In this document: one piece after another, positions 13,890 to 19,366 of the stretch
Numbering within the stretch: position 1 is the first letter of the stretch
Layout of the letters: every line of letters begins with the position of its first letter
From: UBA4124 sp964577515
GTDB lineage: Bacteria; Patescibacteriota; Minisyncoccia; Phycocordibacterales; UBA9973
Assembly (NCBI GenBank): GCA_964577515.1
Contig: CAZNZN010000009.1
Location: 1-19,366 of the forward strand
Length of the DNA: 19,366 bases
Reading direction: 5' to 3'
The notes under the pieces: model-generated
Database searches by the model: none
What the model saw: only the letters and a program-made list of their open reading frames with translations
Told to the model about the DNA's origin: nothing
Position numbers and translations under genes: made by a program

Positions 13890-14870
13890 TTACTTTAAAT
13901 GTTTCTGTATGTTTGCAAGATGTTCCTTATAGGTGCGAGCGTAGTAGATAGTACCATTTTTGTCATGTAAATAGTAGAGATACGGAGACGTTTTTGGCGA
14001 AATTGCAGCTTTTATAGAAGATAAACCAGGGTTTCCTATTGGTCTAGGAGGAAGTCCTTTATATTTATACGTATTGAAAGGCGAATCTATTGCAAGATCG
14101 CTTCTCGTAAGTTCACTACTTTCCTTCCCAAGAAGATAGAGAAAAGGAGCGTCTACTTGTAGGGGTATACCTTTTTGGATACGGTTCCAAAGTATTCCAG
14201 CAATCATTTCTCTATCTTCGTCACCGTTTGCTTCTTTCTCGACAATCGATGCCATAACGACGATCTCCTCTAGGGTATACGGTGAACTCTCAATCGTCTT
14301 TTTAAGAGGAAGTACCTTTTCATCAAAAGTGGTACGAAGTGTTTCTCGAATAGTTTCTGGGGTTGCCCAAGGGAAAAAGATATATGTATCAGGAAAAAGA
14401 TACCCCTCATCATTTTTGGAGATACTAAGGAATTGATTCTGATCAAAATCGTGGAGTGTCGCTCCTAACCGATCCGCAATTTGTTTATTAGTAAACCCTT
14501 CAGGTATTGTCACTCGTGAACGCTCAACACCAAAATCTCTTCCTGCGATACGAAGAGCTATCTCAACAACTGTAACAGGGCGTTCAAAAAAATACTCACC
14601 TCTACTAATCGTTCTCTCATTACCAATAGTCAGCATCAACATTTCGAATACTCGGCGAGATCGTATCACCCCAGCATCATAGAGCTCTCTTGAAAGTGAA
14701 AAGAGTGTTTGCCCTTTTTCGATAGATACTTGGTACGGTGTAGGAAACGTTTTTGGGGGGAGAATAAAATATCGAACAATGCTGATTGAGACAACAAGAG
14801 CAAAAATCCCCATGATGACATAGAGCAGTAGACGAAATGCTTTTTTTTGTTTTTGCGCTGATGGTTCCAT
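13890..14870 (-). CDS. mltG: Endolytic murein transglycosylase MltG (YceG family)
   Basis: Cuts nascent peptidoglycan strands at the outer face of the membrane. The 326-residue protein has a short basic cytoplasmic N-terminus, one membrane segment at about 13-35, a LysM-like region at about 45-95 (VSIEKGQTLFSLSREL), then the YceG catalytic domain: EGYLFPDTY (155-163), MASIVEKEA (206-214) with the predicted catalytic E211, NRIQKGIPLQ, SPFNTYKYKGLPPRPIGNPG and a C-terminal YYARTYKEHLANI. The E. coli LQTDPT segment reads LQVDAP here. It is 9 bases after the secretion-like membrane gene and 8 before the exonuclease, so probably co-transcribed. It implies a peptidoglycan wall. Confidence 0.96.
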   Translation of the reverse strand: MEPSAQKQKKAFRLLLYVIMGIFALVVSISIVRYFILPPKTFPTPYQVSIEKGQTLFSLSRELYDAGVIRSRRVFEMLMLTIGNERTISRGEYFFERPVTVVEIALRIAGRDFGVERSRVTIPEGFTNKQIADRLGATLHDFDQNQFLSISKNDEGYLFPDTYIFFPWATPETIRETLRTTFDEKVLPLKKTIESSPYTLEEIVVMASIVEKEANGDEDREMIAGILWNRIQKGIPLQVDAPFLYLLGKESSELTRSDLAIDSPFNTYKYKGLPPRPIGNPGLSSIKAAISPKTSPYLYYLHDKNGTIYYARTYKEHLANIQKHLK

Positions 14871-14879
14871 GTAATATGA

Positions 14880-16136
14880 CTAGATAGGGAGATTTGCAGG
14901 GGGCTCTGCTTTCTTTGCTTCAATACGAGTGACTGTTGGAGTTTCTGCCACACGTCCAGGAAGGTGGAAGATCGTTGCGAGCTCTTCAGTGTTTAAAATG
15001 AAAGGTTTTTTCCCCTCCTTCCCAGGGTAAGTAAAGTATGACTTCCAAGAAAAGAAATTAAAGCCGGGACTTCCAAAGAAGTACTTTCTTTTTTTATAAG
15101 ACGAGAGCATTCCTGCTTTTTTATCAATAATTTTGTTTCCAAAAAGATCCTCCCAAGGGTATTTGATTCCTGTTGCACTATCAGGTTTAAACCCATTGAG
15201 ATCAGGCGAATTGAATTGCTTGATAGAAGTCGTTAGTCCACCTATGTTATTTGCATTGAATTGTTCTTTTTTTGCAACATAGACAAGACGAATCCCTGTA
15301 TCAAATCCTATCTTCCCTGCAGCTCTTTCTACAGCATCGATAACTGCAAGTTGTCCTCTTGTGTTTACTGAAGGGATTATCTTTCCTTCGGCGTCTTTTT
15401 CTTTAAGCTTCTCTTTAAGTTCTTTGATGATTTCTTTCGCTTTATCTCCCCACCCTTTGATTTCTATTTTTCCATCTTTATCTTTTATCGAAAATCGTTT
15501 AGTATCCGGTTTAATAAGTATTTGCATCCACATAGACTCTCCAATACCAATAGATCCGAAGAACTCGAGTAGTGGTGTTATGGGGTCTATTTTTTCTTCA
15601 TCCTTTTGGGATTTATCGAGTCCATAGTCGACATAAGTTTTGATTGGATAAGGATCGTCTTTTGTTAAAACAAGATTGCACCCCCAAAGATTTATCGGAC
15701 CATCTTTTGTAAAATCAGGGATTGCAGTAGTGTAGTCTTCGACTTCAAGAACCTCTGCTTGTGGGTATTGTGCGTAGATTTGAGATTCAACTATTTTTTT
15801 AAACTTTGAAGGCGTTCTGATGAAAAAACGAACTTTCCCTTCAGTAGAGACAATCTCTAGAGAAGAGTAGAGAGACAGCTCGCCTTTCCAGTATTTTGTT
15901 AGCCAATCGTCTCCTTGTCCGCCGGCGTGCAGAGCATTTAATACCAACTCCATAGCTAGTGGCGATTTAAACACATCTTGAGGAGGTCGAATCTCAATGA
16001 GTGTCCATTTCAAACTTTTTAGAAACACTGTTTGTATATACGTAAGCCAAACATTCCATGCAATGATTGCAAGAATAGGTATAGCAATAAAAACACCAAG
16101 TTCACTGAGCACTGATGGGAGTGTCACCGTATCCAT
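14880..16136 (-). CDS. Membrane protein like the N-terminal part of CPR secretion/coupling ATPases
   Basis: A 418-residue protein with one N-terminal membrane segment (about 13-35), then a mixed soluble domain, probably cytoplasmic. RFFIRTPSKFKKIVESQIYA (103-122), MWMQILIKP, a very charged Lys/Glu helix at about 235-250, and FHLPGR followed by a Pro-rich end (EPPANLPI) recall, from memory, the region before the DUF87/VirB4-like ATPase core in CPR and archaeal proteins. No Walker A or B motif is present and the protein stops where the ATPase would start, so it is either a split subunit or a lineage-specific relative. The partner ATPase is not in this window. A TATACT in an extended -10 context lies 9 bases before the ATG; mltG follows by 9 bases. 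Confidence 0.7.
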   Translation of the reverse strand: MDTVTLPSVLSELGVFIAIPILAIIAWNVWLTYIQTVFLKSLKWTLIEIRPPQDVFKSPLAMELVLNALHAGGQGDDWLTKYWKGELSLYSSLEIVSTEGKVRFFIRTPSKFKKIVESQIYAQYPQAEVLEVEDYTTAIPDFTKDGPINLWGCNLVLTKDDPYPIKTYVDYGLDKSQKDEEKIDPITPLLEFFGSIGIGESMWMQILIKPDTKRFSIKDKDGKIEIKGWGDKAKEIIKELKEKLKEKDAEGKIIPSVNTRGQLAVIDAVERAAGKIGFDTGIRLVYVAKKEQFNANNIGGLTTSIKQFNSPDLNGFKPDSATGIKYPWEDLFGNKIIDKKAGMLSSYKKRKYFFGSPGFNFFSWKSYFTYPGKEGKKPFILNTEELATIFHLPGRVAETPTVTRIEAKKAEPPANLPI

Positions 16137-16145
16137 ATTGAAAAC

Positions 16146-16154
16146 AGTATACCA
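16146..16154 (-). promoter_or_regulatory. Extended -10 promoter of the secretion-like membrane gene
   Basis: TGGTATACT on the minus strand; the hexamer (16146-16151) ends 9 bases before ATG 16136. The predicted leader is 2-3 bases. It probably also serves mltG and the exonuclease. Confidence 0.5.
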
Positions 16155-16166
16155 CTACTTTGATTT

Positions 16167-16628
16167 TTATTGGATAAATTTTATAGGAATACGCGCAGAA
16201 ACAGCCTCTTTTGTTGATACCGTAGGAACAAGGATCACATACCCTGTGCCTTTCGCGTTTGTCGTAAAAGGAATAATCATATCAAAACTATCGACACCAT
16301 TTACAGAGCTTGTAACAGGAACTGTGGTAAAAGCAGTTATTGGAACACCTGCACCGTTGACTACTTGTGCATAAAGAGCAGTACCATCAGTAGCGCTCCA
16401 CTTACAACCAGAGACGTTCCCTGCAACACGTACTGCACCAGCAACTTTTTCAAGCGAAACAGGGCTCTGCACTGTTAAACCACACCGTTTATCTTTCTCA
16501 GAAAGAAGAGCGTTTTGATTTTGAGAAACACTACCATTTTGTATGGTATTTTTTGTTCCAATGTTAGTAAGAAGCGCAATGGCGAGAACGAGTACCAACA
16601 CTATTTCGAGTGGCCCCCAATCTCCCAT
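16167..16628 (-). CDS. Exported Gmad2/Ig-like domain protein with N-terminal anchor
   Basis: A 153-residue protein with one hydrophobic segment at about 6-24 after a very short N-terminus, then a Ser/Asn/Gln-rich spacer and a beta-rich domain at about 49-153. The domain runs LTVQSPVSLEKVAGAVRVAG, a Trp, FDMIIPF, and a final strand SARIPIKF; this order resembles the Gmad2 immunoglobulin-like domain of spore-germination and envelope proteins, but the match is by eye. C49 and C75 could form a disulfide outside the cell. The start (in CATATG) is only 3 bases after the stop of the sigma4/HARE gene, suggesting coupled translation. Confidence 0.65.
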   Translation of the reverse strand: MGDWGPLEIVLVLVLAIALLTNIGTKNTIQNGSVSQNQNALLSEKDKRCGLTVQSPVSLEKVAGAVRVAGNVSGCKWSATDGTALYAQVVNGAGVPITAFTTVPVTSSVNGVDSFDMIIPFTTNAKGTGYVILVPTVSTKEAVSARIPIKFIQ

Positions 16629-16631
16629 ATG

Positions 16632-17675
16632 CTATTTTTTACTTTTTTGAGCTACTGTATAGCGACCATCAGAAAGTTTGGTGAAGTATTTTGCGTTTTG
16701 AAGATTAACTAAAATGGTATTTTTCTTGAGGAATCGTTCTTTAAGTACTCGATCAACAACATCTTCTTTGGTAAGAGGACCTTCTTTTTCTAAAATCTCT
16801 CGAATAACATCACGAACAACACCCTGTTTGTAGCCCCATTCTTGTAACGCATAATAACCACGTCCCACAAGCACAAACCGAGGGTCTTTGATAAGTTCGT
16901 TATGTGTAGTTGCTACGTGAGTCTTGCGACCAAAAGTATCGACAATTGCTTTCGCAACTTCACGGAAGTGCATAGGTGACCCGTGTTTCTTCATCATAAG
17001 ATATGCGTAGTCTTTGATCCCACGAGTTTTTACATTTTGAGAGTTTGCAGGCCCCCATTCGCCAAGAGGATTTTTTGCAATGCGTTTTGAAATACCAAGC
17101 CATCGGCGAGCGATTTCTTCGTTTTTGTATTGTTCTGAAACATCCTTTAGTTCTTTTATAAAACGAGTAACGAGATCGTTTTCTGAAAGGAGGTCTTTGT
17201 CAGAAAGAGATTTATAGACAGTGTGGAGCGCGCTGTGCACAGCATCAGAGAGAGATTCATCGATAGTCCATCGCGCACTAAAATGATCGTCTTCTTTAAG
17301 TTTTTTGAATTCATCACCGAGAACGAGATAGAAATGGATGTGATTTTTTGTAGCAGGGTCTTTTGAGAGTGTTGAGAGAAATTCATCTTCATGGACAAGT
17401 GCTCCCATTGAAGAGATCAGTGATTTAATTTCGCCGAAAGTTTTGTGCTCACCTTTGAATGCTTCACTTTTTCGAATCGCATTGAGTGCAGCATTTTCTA
17501 TTTGTCGTACACGTTCACGAGTGATCCCGTATTTCTTTCCGATAGCTTCCAAAGTTTTTGACTGTGCATCATCTCCAAGTCCGTATCGGTTCACAATCAC
17601 ATCGTGTGCACGCTCTTGAAGATTTCCGAGGAGGCGCTTTGTTACTTGTTTTGGTTTAAATGTAATTCCTGCCAT
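16632..17675 (-). CDS. Sigma-region-4-like and HARE-HTH DNA-binding protein
   Basis: A 347-residue cytoplasmic protein. Residues about 18-70 read as sigma70 region 4, with IGKKYGITRERVRQIENAAL matching the -35-recognition helix-turn-helix. Sigma region 2, needed for -10 binding and melting, is absent, so it is not a normal sigma factor. A helical middle (75-215) leads to a HARE-HTH-like winged helix at about 221-282 (PMHFREVAKAIVDTFGRKTH, VLVGRGYYAL) and a second winged-helix-like repeat at about 285-342 (GPLTKEDVVDRVLKERF, FTKLSDGRYTV). HARE-HTH also occurs in the RNA polymerase delta subunit. The likely role is transcription control or an RNA polymerase accessory factor. It has a clear promoter and an AT-rich leader of about 37 bases. 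Confidence 0.8.
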   Translation of the reverse strand: MAGITFKPKQVTKRLLGNLQERAHDVIVNRYGLGDDAQSKTLEAIGKKYGITRERVRQIENAALNAIRKSEAFKGEHKTFGEIKSLISSMGALVHEDEFLSTLSKDPATKNHIHFYLVLGDEFKKLKEDDHFSARWTIDESLSDAVHSALHTVYKSLSDKDLLSENDLVTRFIKELKDVSEQYKNEEIARRWLGISKRIAKNPLGEWGPANSQNVKTRGIKDYAYLMMKKHGSPMHFREVAKAIVDTFGRKTHVATTHNELIKDPRFVLVGRGYYALQEWGYKQGVVRDVIREILEKEGPLTKEDVVDRVLKERFLKKNTILVNLQNAKYFTKLSDGRYTVAQKSKK

Positions 17676-17719
17676 AAATTAATTGCTTTTAATGAATATA
17701 AAATCACTGCAATAGACCT

Positions 17720-17747
17720 ACTTTATCATGCTTACGAAAAAAGTCAA
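17720..17747 (-). promoter_or_regulatory. Promoter of the sigma4/HARE gene
   Basis: TTGACT (17742-17747), a 16-base spacer and TAAAGT (17720-17725) with an upstream TG (TGATAAAGT) on the minus strand. This predicts a leader of about 37 bases, the longest in the window; no Shine-Dalgarno is seen in it. Confidence 0.65.
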
Positions 17748-17765
17748 CTCTCTCAGATATCTCAG

Positions 17766-17790
17766 AAAAACCTTTTAAAATAAGGTTTTT
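17766..17790 (-). terminator. Terminator overlapping the rseP stop codon
   Basis: Perfect 9-bp inverted repeat AAAAACCTT/AAGGTTTTT (17782-17790 with 17766-17774) with a 7-base loop. The left arm and loop comprise the last sense codons and the TAA stop of the protease gene; the right arm ends in TTTTT. Confidence 0.7.
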
Positions 17791-18821
17791 ATATCTCCAA
17801 CACTCAATATCACCATGAGTCCTATCAAAAACAAGAAACCTGCAGCATGGATGATCCCTACTACTTTTTTTGAAAACTTTTTTCGAGTGATTCTTTCTAG
17901 TAAAACAACAATAAGTCTTCCGCCATCAAGTGCTGGAAACGGTAAAATATTGAGCACTGCAAGGTTAACCGAAATAAGTGCGGTAAAAGCAAGAAGGTAC
18001 GAAAACCCGATATCAGACGCGTGTCGCACTTCTTGTGCCAAACCAACAGGACCGATAAGTCCTCCTACTTTTTCATGAGAAAAAAGTGACGCAATCAATC
18101 CTCCAAGTGTTGTGAAAATATTTTTTGCAACAAAAAATGTTTGCTCAACGGCTCTAACAAAAGCGTTCCCCAACGTGAGCTTTTCGGTTGCGATAGGAGC
18201 GATACCTATCCCTGCACGGACGACACCATCCTGTTTTTTTGGTGTTATAGTGAGCGACTGTGTGGTGTCACCTCGCTTTACGACAACAGTAAAAGGTGTT
18301 TCTTCGCTATGAATAAGTGTTCTGATAGCTTCAGTGTCGATAGTAGTAAGTGTCTCCTTCCCTTTTGTAACAGAAAGAACGATGTCTCCCACACGCACCC
18401 CTGCTTCGTCAGTCGGACTTTTTGCTGCAACAGAAACTACTGTCGGTGTTCCCTGATCGCTAATGGCGGGCGTTCCAATAGTGTATGAGAGCGTAAAAAG
18501 GAGTATCGCAAGAATAATGTTACAAATAACACCAGCAACAAGGACTATTGATTGTGCGTACCAAGGTTTGGATTCAAATTGGCGAGTAATATCTTTTCCT
18601 TCTTCAGTTCCGTTCTCTCCAGCAATTTTTACAAAACCACCGAAAGGAAGTGCGTTTATTGAGTAGGTAGTCTCGCCCTTTTTCTTCGCCCAAAGACGTG
18701 GAGGAATACCAAACCCAAACTCTTCTACAAGCATGCCAAAGCGTTTTGCGGTCCAAAAGTGTCCCCACTCATGCGCAATAACAGTCACAAGAAGTACCGC
18801 AATAAAAATAATGATTGTCAT
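17775..18821 (-). CDS. rseP: RseP-type site-2 protease (M50 zinc metalloprotease)
   Basis: Intramembrane zinc protease that cleaves membrane segments of anti-sigma factors or leftover signal peptides. The 348-residue protein has the HEWGH zinc motif (17-21) in the first membrane helix, the family's INALPFGGFVKIAGE (55-69), a second helix at about 92-112, one PDZ domain at about 125-200, a long extracytoplasmic/linker part, NILPFPALDGGR (291-302) with the third zinc ligand, and a last helix at about 322-341. This is shorter than the two-PDZ E. coli protein and closer to one-PDZ RasP types. It follows frr by 7 bases and ends in a terminator that overlaps its stop codon. The name rseP is by family; substrates are unknown. 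Confidence 0.93.
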   Translation of the reverse strand: MTIIIFIAVLLVTVIAHEWGHFWTAKRFGMLVEEFGFGIPPRLWAKKKGETTYSINALPFGGFVKIAGENGTEEGKDITRQFESKPWYAQSIVLVAGVICNIILAILLFTLSYTIGTPAISDQGTPTVVSVAAKSPTDEAGVRVGDIVLSVTKGKETLTTIDTEAIRTLIHSEETPFTVVVKRGDTTQSLTITPKKQDGVVRAGIGIAPIATEKLTLGNAFVRAVEQTFFVAKNIFTTLGGLIASLFSHEKVGGLIGPVGLAQEVRHASDIGFSYLLAFTALISVNLAVLNILPFPALDGGRLIVVLLERITRKKFSKKVVGIIHAAGFLFLIGLMVILSVGDIKTLF

Positions 18822-18828
18822 ACTGTAG

Positions 18829-19365
18829 TTAGTTGAAGATCTCTGATTCTTTTTTCTTGAAAAGCGCTTCGAGTGTGTCGTTCGCTGCGTCTACCAATTT
18901 TTGCACATCTTCTTTTGCTCGGACAAAGGTATCTTCTGGAAGTTTTTGTTCTTTAAGATCAGAGAGCATTGCTTCGCGTGCTTTACGAACAGTAATACGT
19001 CCGTCTTCGAGTTTTTCTTTCGCGATTTTTGCAAGTTTTTCACGAGTTTCTGTTGTAAGTGCAGGAATAATCACTCGAACACCTGCATCGTCGGGTGAAA
19101 TAGAAAAACCAAGGTTTGCACTATGAAGCGCTCGTTCAATATCTCGTATCTGACTTTTATCCCAAGGAACCACACGAAGCGTTTTCGGATCTTCAATAGC
19201 AATCGAAGCGACATTTTTAAGTGGGCTCATCATCCCATATGCTTCCACAAGAATACCATCAAGAAGTACTGGGTTTGCTCGACCGGTATGGATCTGACTG
19301 TATTCTTTTGAAAGCCATTCTTCGGCTTTTTTTGCCTCTTGTTTAAATGCGTCTAAGCTGTACAT
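18829..19365 (-). CDS. frr: Ribosome recycling factor
   Basis: Splits post-termination ribosomes together with EF-G. The 178 residues match the family over the full length: HTGRANPVLLDGILVEAYG (26-44), SIAIEDPKTLRVVPWDKS, then DDAGVRVIIPALTTETREKL and the long helices of domain I. ATG at 19365 lies one base from the window end; the distance from this Met to TGRA equals that of other RRFs, so it is probably the true start, but the upstream signals cannot be seen. rseP follows by 7 bases in a likely operon. Confidence 0.97.
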   Translation of the reverse strand: MYSLDAFKQEAKKAEEWLSKEYSQIHTGRANPVLLDGILVEAYGMMSPLKNVASIAIEDPKTLRVVPWDKSQIRDIERALHSANLGFSISPDDAGVRVIIPALTTETREKLAKIAKEKLEDGRITVRKAREAMLSDLKEQKLPEDTFVRAKEDVQKLVDAANDTLEALFKKKESEIFN

Positions 19366-19366
19366 G

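Noticed and set aside
16632..17675. A true sigma factor
   Set aside because: Only region 4 is recognisable; regions 2 and 3 are missing.
1..19366. UGA recoding to glycine or tryptophan
   Set aside because: No in-frame TGA occurs within any of the well-conserved genes, so there is no sign that UGA is read as an amino acid here.

Overview
This 19.4 kb window is compact, moderately AT-rich and almost wholly coding. It holds 25 genes; the longest intergenic gap is 109 bases, so no gene-free stretch exceeds 300 bases. Reduced core proteins (a 582-residue alanyl-tRNA synthetase, a 114-residue L13), near absence of Shine-Dalgarno sites, and typical Patescibacteria/CPR lineage genes suggest a Parcubacteria-like chromosome. 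Those lineage genes are a membrane-anchored baseplate-J-like protein beside an FtsA/PilM-like ATPase, a sigma-region-4/HARE-HTH protein, and a PaaX/Cas2-fold regulator. This placement is inference from memory of the families; no search was run. I see no tRNA, rRNA, CRISPR array, insertion sequence or phage module.

Layout, left to right. (1) 1-2839: Hsp70 locus. dnaK (minus strand, cut by the window edge) and grpE (minus) flank a plus-strand PaaX-like winged-helix gene. That gene is divergent from dnaK, with inverted repeats between them, and overlaps grpE tail-to-tail. (2) 2900-3340: an unrecognised helical protein between two terminators. (3) 3406-7421: translation/transcription cluster, transcribed infA-rpmJ-rpsM-rpsK-rpsD-rpoA-rplQ-rplM-rpsI. 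It has a strong promoter before infA, a second inside infA's 3' end, a third before rpoA, and a terminator after rpsI. (4) 7469-9914: an FtsA/PilM-like ATPase and its probable single-pass membrane partner. (5) 9951-13881: alaS, an MgtC-like membrane protein, mnmA and a DEDDh exonuclease. (6) 13890-17675: mltG, a membrane protein resembling the front end of CPR secretion ATPases, a Gmad2-like exported protein and a sigma4/HARE DNA-binding protein. (7) 17775-19365: an RseP-type site-2 protease and frr.

Functionally the window joins protein synthesis (initiation factor, six ribosomal proteins, RNA polymerase alpha, AlaRS, MnmA, RRF), folding (DnaK, GrpE), envelope work (MltG, RseP, MgtC-like, FtsA-like/J-like, Gmad2-like, secretion-like protein) and regulation (PaaX-like, sigma4/HARE).

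The most unusual signals are global. None of the 24 visible stop codons is TGA (15 TAA, 9 TAG). At eight genes a sigma70-like -10 element lies 6-9 bases before the ATG, implying leaderless mRNAs. At six further genes, mostly inside operons, the start codon sits in the palindrome CATATG. Only rplQ has a convincing Shine-Dalgarno site.
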